The notes under the pieces are model-generated. The model worked only from the letters and a program-made list of their open reading frames with translations. It did not search any database and was not told the origin of the DNA. Shown piece after piece: positions 16,253 through 24,645 of a DNA stretch of 64,000 nt. Source of the stretch: a bacterium (GTDB lineage Bacteria > JACRDZ01 > JAQUKH01). The first letter of the stretch is position 1, and every line of letters begins with the position of its first letter. The stretch lies in assembly GCA_028719205.1 (NCBI GenBank), contig JAQUKH010000002.1, positions 102,365 through 166,364 on the forward strand. Reading direction: 5' to 3'. Made by a program: the position numbers and the translations under genes.

Positions 16253-16678
16253 TTGAAAGCATTAGGACGTCATATTTTGGTAGAATACTTTGGGTGTGAC
16301 CGTAAAGTCTTAAATAATTTGGATTCGATCAAAAGATTTATGGATGAGGCCGCGATTCGAAGTGGGGCTACTATTGTTGACAATGTTTTTCATCTTTTCA
16401 ATCCGCATGGAGTCAGTGGAGTTGTGGTTATTGCTGAATCGCATCTTGCGATCCATACATGGCCGGAGTATGGTTACGCGGCTGTTGACCTGTTTACCTG
16501 CGGGGAGACTGTTGACCCGTGGAAGGCATTTGAATTTTTAAAAGAAAAATTGGGTTCAAATCATTCTACTACAATGGAAATGAAACGCGGGCAGATAGAG
16601 GGAGTAAAGGTTCTGCGTCATAAACCGGAGATAGTGGTTGATGAACTGTCAGAACTGGAAGTTCCTGTGGAAGTTTAG
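16253..16678 (+). CDS. speD: S-adenosylmethionine decarboxylase proenzyme
   Basis: 141 residues, prokaryotic class 1B type. The enzyme self-cleaves to make a pyruvoyl group and converts SAM to decarboxylated SAM, the aminopropyl donor. The processing site is Glu62-Ser63 ([10 protein letters not shown]); His68 and Cys83, needed for processing and catalysis, are in place at the same positions as in the Thermotoga enzyme. The TTG start at 16253 is supported by AAGGAGG 8 nt upstream; the nearby ATG at 16245 opens only three codons. It is second in the polyamine operon. Confidence 0.96.
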   Translation: MKALGRHILVEYFGCDRKVLNNLDSIKRFMDEAAIRSGATIVDNVFHLFNPHGVSGVVVIAESHLAIHTWPEYGYAAVDLFTCGETVDPWKAFEFLKEKLGSNHSTTMEMKRGQIEGVKVLRHKPEIVVDELSELEVPVEV

Positions 16679-16699
16679 GAAAATTTTGTAGATGGGAAA

Positions 16700-17662
16700 A
16701 TGCCTAATAAAAGTGAAAGATATATAGTAGAAAAGCTCAATCCGAATTTCGGATATTTTTATAAAGTTAGAAAAACTTTAATCTCGAAAAGAACAAAGTT
16801 CCAAAAGATAGAGCTTGTAGAAACGCCTGAGTTTGGGAATGTTTTATTGCTTGATAATGTTACCCAGGTAGGCGAGAAGAATGAATTTTTATATCATGAA
16901 CCAATGGTTCATCCTGCCTTGTGTTCTCATCCTAATCCTCAAAATATTTTAATTATCGGTGCCGGCGATGGAGGTATTTTAAGGGAAGTCCTAAAGCATA
17001 ATACCGTTAAAAAAGTTATAATGGTAGAGCTTGACGGCGAGGTTGTGGAATTCTCTAAAAAATATCTAACGAACGTCAATAAAAATTGCTTTAAAGATAA
17101 AAGAGTAAAAGTTATTGTCGGCGACGGAAGATTTTACCTGGAAACCACAAAAGATAAATTTGATGTAGTGATAATGGATATGACGGACCCATTCGGGCCA
17201 TCAATAATGCTTTATACTAAAGAGTTTTTCCAACATGTGAAAAAGGCGTTCAAAGATAAAAGAGGCATTTTAACAATGCACACCGAGTCCCCTATTTCAA
17301 GGCCTCAAATATTTAATTCAATAATAAAAACCCTCGAAGGTGTGTTCAAAAATGTGAATATTTTTTATTTATATATTCAAATGTATGCTACACTATGGTC
17401 CATAGGCATATGTTCTGATACAGTAGATACATCAAAACTTAAACATGACAGGATCTCGGATATATTAAAAAAACGGAAAGTGGGTAAACTCTACGCGTAT
17501 TCAGGTTTGATCCATGAATCGATGCAGGCGGAGTTTCCGTTCATAAGTGATATAAAAAAACAAAAAGCTCCTGTACTTACAGATAAAAAACACGAGTTTT
17601 CGGAAAAAATCGATTGTAATTTACATTCTCATTTTGGGATAGTTGAATTAAAAATAAAATGA
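16700..17662 (+). CDS. speE: Spermidine synthase (aminopropyltransferase) 1
   Basis: 320 residues. It transfers the aminopropyl group of decarboxylated SAM to putrescine or a related amine. The SAM-binding loop is GAGDGGILREVLKH (about 93-106), and the catalytic/gatekeeper loop reads DMTDP (about 156-160), retaining both acidic residues. It lies 21 bp after speD and overlaps the next gene by 4 bp (ATGA). The operon also has a second member of the family, so the two may act on different amines. The exact product, spermidine or a longer or different polyamine, cannot be read from sequence. Confidence 0.92.
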   Translation: MPNKSERYIVEKLNPNFGYFYKVRKTLISKRTKFQKIELVETPEFGNVLLLDNVTQVGEKNEFLYHEPMVHPALCSHPNPQNILIIGAGDGGILREVLKHNTVKKVIMVELDGEVVEFSKKYLTNVNKNCFKDKRVKVIVGDGRFYLETTKDKFDVVIMDMTDPFGPSIMLYTKEFFQHVKKAFKDKRGILTMHTESPISRPQIFNSIIKTLEGVFKNVNIFYLYIQMYATLWSIGICSDTVDTSKLKHDRISDILKKRKVGKLYAYSGLIHESMQAEFPFISDIKKQKAPVLTDKKHEFSEKIDCNLHSHFGIVELKIK

Positions 17663-18759
17663 TTTCGTTTAAAAAAGCTAAAACTTATATTGAAAAATTC
17701 GGTTCTCCGCTTTTACTGCTTTCAAAAGACCAGGTTAAAGAAAATTACAGCGTTCTTAAAAAATGCCTGCCTTCAGTTGATCTTTACTACGCGGTTAAAT
17801 CAAATCCGAATATTGAGCTTTTAAGGGCGGTCAAGGAAGTTGACGGTTTTTTTGATCTGGCATCCGCCGGTGAAATAAAGATCCTCAAAGAGCTTAATAT
17901 CCCCGCGTCAAAATGTATTTACACACACCCGATAAAAAAGAGAGAAGATATTAAATACGCGCTTGATTACGGCGTGAAATTATTTATTATTGATAATGAA
18001 TATGAGATCCCCAAGCTTATTGAGTTCAAAAAAGATCTGGATGTGCTGGTCAGGATCTCAATATCAAATCCAGATTGTCCTGTGGATCTGTCACTGAAGT
18101 TTGGAGCTGAGCCGAAGGACGCGCTGGATCTGATTAAAAAGGCCCATAAAGAAGGGATTTCAGTCAAAGGTATCAGTTTTCATGTGGGTTCGCAGAATGT
18201 AAATGCTTACAAATATATCGAGGCGCTGGAATTTTGTAAGGATATATTTAAACTGGCCGCGCTTGAAGAAATATATTTTGATACTCTGGATATTGGCGGC
18301 GGTTTTCCCGTAAGCTATACTAAAAATATTATGCCTATTGATTATTCATGTTCCATAATAAACAATTATCTGGAGAAAAATTTCCAAAATTGCCGTGTTA
18401 TAGCGGAGCCTGGCAGGTTTATTTCCGCGACCAGTATGACGCTGATCGCGAGTGTTGTAGGAAAGTCGAAAAGGAAGGGTATTTACTGGTACTATCTTGA
18501 TGACGGGCTTTATTCGACTTTTACCGGCAAGGTATTTGATGCCTGTGATTATAAGATCCTTACTGAAAAGTCCGGTGAACCTAAAGCATGTGTAATCGCG
18601 GGGCCTACCTGCGATTCTTTTGATATTATATATAAAAATATATTGCTTCCGGAACTGGATATTGGTGATATACTGATATTTCCGAATATGGGCTCGTATA
18701 CGAACGCAAGCGCGACTAATTTTAATTGTATTGAACCTACAAAGATAATAGTAGTATAA
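17659..18759 (+). CDS. Ornithine/lysine decarboxylase, alanine-racemase fold
   Basis: 366 residues, PLP-dependent group IV decarboxylase. Lys47 in YAVKSNP would form the PLP Schiff base; HVGSQ (about 175-179), DIGGGFP (about 213-219) and EPGR bind the cofactor phosphate. The GPTCDSFD motif and LPELDIGD/NMGSYT at the C-terminus are characteristic of ornithine decarboxylase rather than diaminopimelate decarboxylase. It would supply putrescine (or cadaverine) to the aminopropyltransferases on both sides. It starts within the speE stop (4-bp overlap). Carboxynorspermidine decarboxylase is less likely because of GPTCDS and the absence of a carboxynorspermidine dehydrogenase neighbour. Confidence 0.9.
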   Translation: MISFKKAKTYIEKFGSPLLLLSKDQVKENYSVLKKCLPSVDLYYAVKSNPNIELLRAVKEVDGFFDLASAGEIKILKELNIPASKCIYTHPIKKREDIKYALDYGVKLFIIDNEYEIPKLIEFKKDLDVLVRISISNPDCPVDLSLKFGAEPKDALDLIKKAHKEGISVKGISFHVGSQNVNAYKYIEALEFCKDIFKLAALEEIYFDTLDIGGGFPVSYTKNIMPIDYSCSIINNYLEKNFQNCRVIAEPGRFISATSMTLIASVVGKSKRKGIYWYYLDDGLYSTFTGKVFDACDYKILTEKSGEPKACVIAGPTCDSFDIIYKNILLPELDIGDILIFPNMGSYTNASATNFNCIEPTKIIVV

Positions 18760-18788
18760 TAAAAATATAAGTACAAGGAGGCTTGGAT

Positions 18789-19661
18789 ATGAAAGAGGAA
18801 ATATTTCAATCTAATTCATGCCATTTTTGGATAACAGACGATAGATTTGATAAGATAAGGCTTGAGATAAAGGTTAAGGAAATATGTTTTAGCGGGAAAA
18901 GTCCTTTTCAGAAAATAGAGGTATTTAATACCTATGAATTCGGCAGGGTATTGGTTTTGGGCGGCGTTATAGTTCTCGCGGAAAAGGATGAATACATTTA
19001 CCATGAAATGATCACGCATGTTCCCTTATTCAGCCATCCGAAACCTGAGAATGTTTTAGTGATAGGAGGTGGAGACGGCGGTGTTGTCAGGGAAGTAATT
19101 AAACATAAGGATGTTAAGCAGGTAACTGTCATTGAAATTGATAAAATGGTAGTTGATATCAGCAAAAAGTATTTTTCCGACTTAAGCGCTGGATTAAACG
19201 ATAAACGGATAAAAATTATTTATAATGACGGTTCTAAGTATATCAATGAGATCAAAGAAAAATTTGATATAATTTTAGTTGATTCTTATGATCCTATAGG
19301 TACAATGCAGCATTTGACCGGTAAGGATTTTTTTGAAGACCTGTTCGACCATTTAACTGATGACGGGATCATGGTAACTCCATCCCAATCCCCGATAACT
19401 AATTATAATCTTGTGAAAAAAACTTTTAAAAGCCTTTCAAATATTTTTCCAATAAGCAAATTATATCTTTCCTATCTTCCGAGCAGCCCTTTTGGAATGA
19501 TGAGTTTCATTATTTGCTCGAAAAAATATGATCCGGAAAAAGATATAACCGTAACTGGACTTGATAATTTTGACGCGAAATATTATAATATTGATATTCA
19601 TAAAGCATCTTTTTCTTTACCTACTTTTATTAAAGAAATGAAACAAAAAGGAGATAAATAA
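18789..19661 (+). CDS. Aminopropyltransferase 2 (SpeE paralogue)
   Basis: 290 residues from ATG 18789, which has AAGGAGG 7 nt upstream; a TTG at 18783 is only 1 nt from that site. The SAM-binding loop is GGGDGGVVREVIKH (about 93-106). The active-site loop is DSYDPIG (about 163-169): both Asp are kept but Tyr replaces the usual Ser/Thr, and Thr follows where Pro is usual. It differs clearly from the first speE, so a different acceptor (spermidine, agmatine, cadaverine) is plausible. It overlaps the next gene by one base (TAATG). Confidence 0.88.
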   Translation: MKEEIFQSNSCHFWITDDRFDKIRLEIKVKEICFSGKSPFQKIEVFNTYEFGRVLVLGGVIVLAEKDEYIYHEMITHVPLFSHPKPENVLVIGGGDGGVVREVIKHKDVKQVTVIEIDKMVVDISKKYFSDLSAGLNDKRIKIIYNDGSKYINEIKEKFDIILVDSYDPIGTMQHLTGKDFFEDLFDHLTDDGIMVTPSQSPITNYNLVKKTFKSLSNIFPISKLYLSYLPSSPFGMMSFIICSKKYDPEKDITVTGLDNFDAKYYNIDIHKASFSLPTFIKEMKQKGDK

Positions 19662-20239
19662 TGGGCAAGAAAATATTAAATCCTTCGGCTTCTCTTTTGC
19701 CTTGTCCTATTGGCTTGATCACAACCCAGAGCATAGGCGGCAAACCAAATATAATTACATTAGCATGGATGGGTATGATCTCGTCTGATCCGCCAATGGT
19801 AAGTATTTCAGTAAGGAGTACAAGATTCAGCCATAAACTTTTAAAAGAAAACGGGGATTTTGTAATTAATATTCCGGACGCTAAGGATCTTGAAAGAATA
19901 GATTTTTGCGGGACGGTAAGTGGAAAGAATACTGATAAATTTAAAGAGGCAAATTTTACATTTGGAAAAGCAGAACAGGTAAAGGCTCCGATAATACTTG
20001 AATGCCCTGTTAATATTGAGTGCCGCACAAAAGATTTTCTGAGCTATGCGACTCACGACGCGTTTATAGCTGAAATTTTGACCATTCAGGTTGATGAAGA
20101 GATTGTAGAGAAAGAAGGCGGTAAATGGAATATAGAGAAAATTAATCCTCTTGTTTATTGTCCGCCAAGCCAGGAATATTGGACGCTTGGGAAAAAAGTC
20201 GGAAATTACGGATTTACCAAAGGGAAGATAAATAAGTGA
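19661..20239 (+). CDS. Flavin reductase-like FMN-binding protein
   Basis: 192 residues of the flavin-reductase-like (DIM6/NTAB) split-barrel family. The fold signature is LPCPIGLITT (13-22), then W-x-G-M-x-S-x-D-P-P (36-45), STRFSH (53-58) and FVINIP (67-72). Proteins of this size bind FMN and reduce it or act as small oxidoreductases. Translation is coupled to the second speE through a TAATG overlap, so it belongs to the polyamine operon. What redox step it serves there is not evident. It ends before a hairpin-forming repeat that may terminate the operon. Confidence 0.85.
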   Translation: MGKKILNPSASLLPCPIGLITTQSIGGKPNIITLAWMGMISSDPPMVSISVRSTRFSHKLLKENGDFVINIPDAKDLERIDFCGTVSGKNTDKFKEANFTFGKAEQVKAPIILECPVNIECRTKDFLSYATHDAFIAEILTIQVDEEIVEKEGGKWNIEKINPLVYCPPSQEYWTLGKKVGNYGFTKGKINK

Positions 20240-20258
20240 GGGGGCGTTAATTTCGACC

Positions 20259-20352
20259 CCTCGTCCTGAGGAACGAAGAAACGAAGGATCTCTAAAGAAT
20301 AGAAAAACCAGATCCTTCATTCGCTAAAGCTCATTCAGGATGAGCCTCGAGG
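20259..20352. repeat. 94-bp imperfect inverted-repeat element between convergent genes
   Basis: Outer arms CCTCGTCCTGA (20259-20269) and TCAGGATGAG (20335-20344) and inner arms GAAGGATCT (20283-20291) and AGATCCTTC (20310-20318) enclose an 18-nt loop. CCTCGAGG closes the element. It resembles mobile palindromic repeats and could terminate transcription from both sides. Confidence 0.65.
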
Positions 20353-20375
20353 AATAAAAACTCCCCCGGGCTCAA

Positions 20376-21152
20376 TTATTTTAATGCTTTGGCTGCTAAT
20401 AATGCCGCGCCCAATGCTCCCACTAGTTGCGGGTCAAAATCAAATTCAGCGAATTTTTGGCCCAATTCTTTTTCTAACGCTGTCCGCATTGCCTCGTTTT
20501 TAGCTACTCCGCCTGTAAAAGCAATGTAAGGTTTTATTTTCAGGCCTTTAGCAGAATTCACTATTCGTTTTGCCATGGTCTGGATCAATCCCGCCACAAT
20601 ATCTTTTCTTTTGTATTTTTCGGAAAGCAGCGAAATAATTTCTGTTTCGGCAAATACTGTACAGGTAGAATTTATCGAGCACGGTGCCTTTGATCGGCAA
20701 TAAAGCGCGGATAGATCGTGAAGTTTCAGTCCCAGCGCGTGGGCGGTAACCTCGAAAAATTTCCCCGTGCCCGCGGAACAGCGGTCATTCATATTAAAAT
20801 CCAGAACAATCCCGTCATTATCTAATATTATTATTTTGCAATCCTGTCCGCCTATGTCGATTATTGTCCGGATCTTGGGTAAAAGATGATACATTCCTTT
20901 TGCGTGGCATGTTATTTCCGTAACGGTTTTATCGGCAAAAGGCACGTTTACCCGGCCGTATCCGGTGGCAACGATATAATTGATATCTTTTTTCTTTAGA
21001 GAGGAAAGCTTGAAGAGCTTTTGGAGCACGAGCTTGCCGCGGTCTGTTTCTTTGAAAGCGGTATGAAAAATAGTTTCAGCAACGATTTTACCGTCCCTTA
21101 AAATTATGCCCTTGCTTGTATTTGAACCGATATCAATTCCGATTGTGATCAT
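20376..21152 (-). CDS. BadF/HgdC-type Fe-S ATPase (2-hydroxyacyl-CoA dehydratase activator family)
   Basis: 258 residues with the ASKHA fold. The nucleotide-binding motif IGIDIGSNTSKGIIL (3-17), DIGGQD (about 98-103), and GGVAKN (about 213-218) are conserved. The two Cys that bridge a [4Fe-4S] cluster in the HgdC dimer are present in DRCSAGTG and CTVFAETE. The family uses ATP to push an electron onto a dehydratase or benzoyl-CoA-reductase-type partner. No dehydratase subunits lie beside it, so it is an orphan activator and the partner is unknown. The gene lies 9 bp downstream of the GGDEF gene. Confidence 0.88.
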   Translation of the reverse strand: MITIGIDIGSNTSKGIILRDGKIVAETIFHTAFKETDRGKLVLQKLFKLSSLKKKDINYIVATGYGRVNVPFADKTVTEITCHAKGMYHLLPKIRTIIDIGGQDCKIIILDNDGIVLDFNMNDRCSAGTGKFFEVTAHALGLKLHDLSALYCRSKAPCSINSTCTVFAETEIISLLSEKYKRKDIVAGLIQTMAKRIVNSAKGLKIKPYIAFTGGVAKNEAMRTALEKELGQKFAEFDFDPQLVGALGAALLAAKALK

Positions 21153-21161
21153 AAAATTTTT

Positions 21162-22463
21162 TTAAAGTACCACCTTTAACATGTTCCTGCCGTTATTTTT
21201 AGACCAGTAAAGGCCTTCATCGGCTCTTTTTAGTAATTTGTTAATGGTATCATCATTTTTAAATTGTGTTATTCCAAAAGAACAAGTGACGTTCTTATTA
21301 AAAGTAAAATTATATTTTTCGATTATCATTCTCAGCTTTTCAATGAATTGCCCCGCGGTTTCCCAACTGTGACCAGGCATTAAGATCAAAAATTCATCGC
21401 CGCCCAACCGGGCGAAAAAATCGGTTGAACGGATATTTTTATTAACAAGCCCGGCGATTTCCTGAAGCAAATTGTCACCCATATTATGCCCGTACTGGTC
21501 GTTAATATTTTTAAAATAATCGATATCAAAAATTATTATAGTTAAAGGGAGATTATACCGCTGCGCTCTTTTGATCTCTAATCCCAGTACCTCGTAAAGC
21601 CAGCGCCTGTTATGTACACCTGTCAGATCGTCTGTTGTTGCCTGAGTTTTAAGTAATTGATTCGCGTGTTTTAATTCTTTTTCAGTTTGTTTTAAGTCAT
21701 TAAATAAAAGGCTGTATGGTTCTGTAATGCCGGTTTCAATAATAACTTTATATAACAGATAAAATGCCAAAATTTCGGAAAAATGGCCCACCATATCGCA
21801 AAAATCCTGAATACTGATACAGAAGATAAAGGCTACTTCGGAAATGATCATAAATATCATAGATAAAATCAATAATTTTAAAGTTTTTTTATCAAAATTA
21901 TCACGATGTTTGAGAGTAAAAACAATAGCTAATAAAAAAATAAAAATGATAATATACTCACTTATTATTTTAAATAAAGTCAGCCCATAGCCTTCGATGT
22001 AACAGGTTGGGAAGATATTCCAATAAAAAATGGATAATAGAATTAAAAAAAACACTGCAATATAAGTCCCAATTATTATATTAAAATTTAAATTTCGTTT
22101 AAATAGTAATGGGGCGAAGCAGAAGGAAATACTTTGAATATATCTTGCGGATATCCAAAGCTGGATAAATAGGTTAGTGCCATGTCCCCTGAATATATTC
22201 ATTTCCGGGAAAGCAAAGGCATGAAACAAGTCTAAAGTTCCGATAAAAAAGTATGCTGTGCCTATAAATAAAATATATTTGTTTGCAATGGAATCACGCA
22301 CATTCCACACAACCATAAAAGTGGAAAACGCGACGATAATGCTGAAAACTTCCGCGAAACTGTGGAAAAGAATGTAACTGTATAAACTTGTAAGGAATAA
22401 TATTAAAAGAGCGGGGAAAAAAAACAAATCGGATAAAGGCAGGTTAAGGTTTTTCTTTTTCAT
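21162..22463 (-). CDS. Diguanylate cyclase with MASE3-like membrane sensor
   Basis: 433 residues. The N-terminal 240 residues have about eight hydrophobic segments and match the MASE3 sensor type (GTAYFFIGTLDLFHAFAF near 68-85). A short coiled linker is followed by a GGDEF domain at about 270-430 with the intact RLGGDEF active motif. An RSTD inhibitory site sits five residues before GGDEF, so product inhibition is expected. It makes cyclic di-GMP at the membrane in response to an unknown signal; the PilZ protein at 2721 is a possible receiver. There is no clear ribosome-binding site. Confidence 0.93.
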   Translation of the reverse strand: MKKKNLNLPLSDLFFFPALLILFLTSLYSYILFHSFAEVFSIIVAFSTFMVVWNVRDSIANKYILFIGTAYFFIGTLDLFHAFAFPEMNIFRGHGTNLFIQLWISARYIQSISFCFAPLLFKRNLNFNIIIGTYIAVFFLILLSIFYWNIFPTCYIEGYGLTLFKIISEYIIIFIFLLAIVFTLKHRDNFDKKTLKLLILSMIFMIISEVAFIFCISIQDFCDMVGHFSEILAFYLLYKVIIETGITEPYSLLFNDLKQTEKELKHANQLLKTQATTDDLTGVHNRRWLYEVLGLEIKRAQRYNLPLTIIIFDIDYFKNINDQYGHNMGDNLLQEIAGLVNKNIRSTDFFARLGGDEFLILMPGHSWETAGQFIEKLRMIIEKYNFTFNKNVTCSFGITQFKNDDTINKLLKRADEGLYWSKNNGRNMLKVVL

Positions 22464-22520
22464 AATTAGTTGTAAAATTATAAGTTTTTTAGAAATAGAA
22501 AAAGACCTATATGTTTAAGT

Positions 22521-24011
22521 TTAATCATTGTGCAGCTGAATGTCAATTGTTTTTTGATTTGGAAACGCGGACGAAAATGCCTCGATCCTTTTTCTTGTGA
22601 TATCTTTGCCTAAAAGGAAGATGGTTTCAAAAAGTCCGGGTGTGACAGTCTTGCCTGTGAGGATAATTCTTAATGCCTGGATGGTTTCTTTAGGTTTTAC
22701 ATTATGTTTTTCAGATATATCCCTGATTGTTTTTTCAATAGTTTCAAGGTTAAAAGGTTCCAACTGTAAAAGCGCATCTTTTGTATCAGGGATAATAGTC
22801 AATCCGTTTTTAGATTTTTCCAGAACCTTTAATATATCTTCAGAGTATTCGATTCTGTCCTTAAAAAAGAAATCCGTATAAGGGACAATATCGCCTAACA
22901 ATTTTAATCTATCACCTACGATCTCAACGATTTTTTGAAGGAACTCTGTTCTGTCTTCATTTTTAGCTAATAAACCGGCTTTCTGTAAGAAGGGGATAAC
23001 TAATTTTGTTCTTTCAGGCAGCGGTGCATTTTTAATATATTCACCGTTTAACCAGATAAGTTTTTCGGTGTTAAAAACCGCGGCATTTTTTCCTATACGT
23101 TCCAGCGAAAATTTCTCGATCAGCTCTTCGCGTGAAAATATTTCCTGTTTTTCATCAAAAGACCAGCCGAGCCTCGCAAGAAAATTTATCAGCGCGTCCG
23201 GAAGGTAGCCTTTTTCCGCGTATTCATCCACTGCGGTTGCCCCGTGCCTTTTTGATAAACGGGTATGGTCTGATCCCAGTATCATAGGGAGATGCCCGAA
23301 TTGAGGGAGCGCGGCGTTCAGTGCATGGTACAAAAGGATCTGCCTCGGGGTATTTGAAATATGATCGTCCCCGCGCAGGACATGCGTAATCTTCATTGTA
23401 ATATCATCAATGACAACCGCGAAATTATAGGTTGGTATCTGGTCATTGGATTTCAGGATTACAAAATCATCCAAGTCCTCATTTTTGAATTTTATCTCAC
23501 CCCGGATAAGATCTATAAAAGAAGTTTCTCCTGAAGGGATCTTAAACCTTATAGCGGGTGTCTGTCCATTTTTCCGGAGCTCATCCTTTTTTTCTTTGCT
23601 GAGCGCAAGGCATCTGCGGTCATAGACAAAAGGAACGCCTTTTTTTTGAGCCTCTTCTCTTCTCGCCTGAAGTTCTTCCGCCTTGCAGAAACAAAAATAA
23701 GCTTTTTCTTCACAAAGCAGTTTATCAATGAATTTCGCGTAAATATCTTTTCTTTCAAATTGGTAATACGGGCCGTAATCGCCGCCAACTTCAGGGCCTT
23801 CATCCCAATTGAGCCCCAGAAATTTCATAGCGTCAATTATTTCCTTTGCGGATGCTTCCGAAGACCGTGCCACATCGGTATCTTCAATCCTCAAAATAAA
23901 TTTCCCGCCGACATGCCTCGCGAAAAGCCAGTTAAAAAGGGCAGTGCGGGCTCCGCCAAGATGTAAATGCCCTGTCGGGCTTGGGGCAAATCGGACTCGA
24001 ATATTATTCAT
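22521..24011 (-). CDS. gltX: Glutamyl-tRNA synthetase
   Basis: 496 residues, the usual length. Class I synthetase that charges tRNA-Glu (and possibly tRNA-Gln if Gat amidotransferase exists). The HIGH-type motif is HLHLGG (15-20), then RIEDTD, and the KMSKS-type loop is RLSKRHG (about 252). The anticodon-binding helical domain fills the C-terminus. It is apparently transcribed as a single gene, with GGAAA before its ATG. Confidence 0.97.
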   Translation of the reverse strand: MNNIRVRFAPSPTGHLHLGGARTALFNWLFARHVGGKFILRIEDTDVARSSEASAKEIIDAMKFLGLNWDEGPEVGGDYGPYYQFERKDIYAKFIDKLLCEEKAYFCFCKAEELQARREEAQKKGVPFVYDRRCLALSKEKKDELRKNGQTPAIRFKIPSGETSFIDLIRGEIKFKNEDLDDFVILKSNDQIPTYNFAVVIDDITMKITHVLRGDDHISNTPRQILLYHALNAALPQFGHLPMILGSDHTRLSKRHGATAVDEYAEKGYLPDALINFLARLGWSFDEKQEIFSREELIEKFSLERIGKNAAVFNTEKLIWLNGEYIKNAPLPERTKLVIPFLQKAGLLAKNEDRTEFLQKIVEIVGDRLKLLGDIVPYTDFFFKDRIEYSEDILKVLEKSKNGLTIIPDTKDALLQLEPFNLETIEKTIRDISEKHNVKPKETIQALRIILTGKTVTPGLFETIFLLGKDITRKRIEAFSSAFPNQKTIDIQLHND

Positions 24012-24090
24012 ATTAATAAGATTTCCTTTTTCAATATTTAAAGCGTAAATGATAAACTAAATTTTACGAAATGGCAAGCGCAATCATCTA

Positions 24091-24570
24091 TTAAAGGGTT
24101 TTACTTAAAATTAACCTGCACTTACTGTTCCCATCACCGATCCTGTGCGTAAATTCGATATTCAACCCGCAGGCTTGAAATGTGCCCAAGTCGATTTGAT
24201 AGGCAATATCGCATAATGCTTTGATTTTCTCATCTGAAAAATTGTTTTCCTTCCATGCCTCGACAAGGGGGCAGGCTTTCATGATCAGGACGCATTCATT
24301 TTCATTCACTTTTTCTATTCCCGGATTGAAAATTTTGCCGTTTAGCGGGGAGGATTTCACGAATTCTTTCGCGAGGGCTTTCAGTCCGCCTTTTTTCAAT
24401 GCCTTTTTATATTTTCCGCACTTTGATTCTCCTAATTTGTAGATGCTTTCGGAAAAAATTTTGCCGGCTTTTTTTGCTCCCAGTTTTTCTTTCATTTCTT
24501 CATAGATAAACGCGTAGGCCATGGCCCTGCTTTTAATAGCGTCTTTGAGCTCTTTTCCTGTTTTAACCAT
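24091..24570 (-). CDS. L-2-amino-thiazoline-4-carboxylate hydrolase-like protein
   Basis: 159 residues. The C-terminal half (KACPLVEAW, then ALCDIAYQIDLGTFQACG and the final GDGNSKCRL) matches the ATC hydrolase family, small proteins with conserved Cys named after an enzyme that opens a thiazoline ring to cysteine. Most members are uncharacterised and many anaerobes carry them, so the reaction is uncertain. AAGGAGG precedes the start. It is divergent from uppP with a 75-bp gap in which the two -10 regions overlap. Confidence 0.78.
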   Translation of the reverse strand: MVKTGKELKDAIKSRAMAYAFIYEEMKEKLGAKKAGKIFSESIYKLGESKCGKYKKALKKGGLKALAKEFVKSSPLNGKIFNPGIEKVNENECVLIMKACPLVEAWKENNFSDEKIKALCDIAYQIDLGTFQACGLNIEFTHRIGDGNSKCRLILSKTL

Positions 24571-24583
24571 TTTAAGTTCCTCC

Positions 24584-24612
24584 TTGACTTTATCTCCCTT
24601 GTCTAATATTAT
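24584..24612 (+). promoter_or_regulatory. Promoter of uppP; overlapping reverse -10 box
   Basis: TTGACT (24584-24589), 17-bp spacer, TATTAT (24607-24612). On the opposite strand TATAAT (24608-24613) could serve the divergent gene with a weak TTCTTA -35, so the two promoters may compete. Confidence 0.65.
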
Positions 24613-24645
24613 ACACGGAAAGCAAAGTATTAAGAAGGGGATTGC

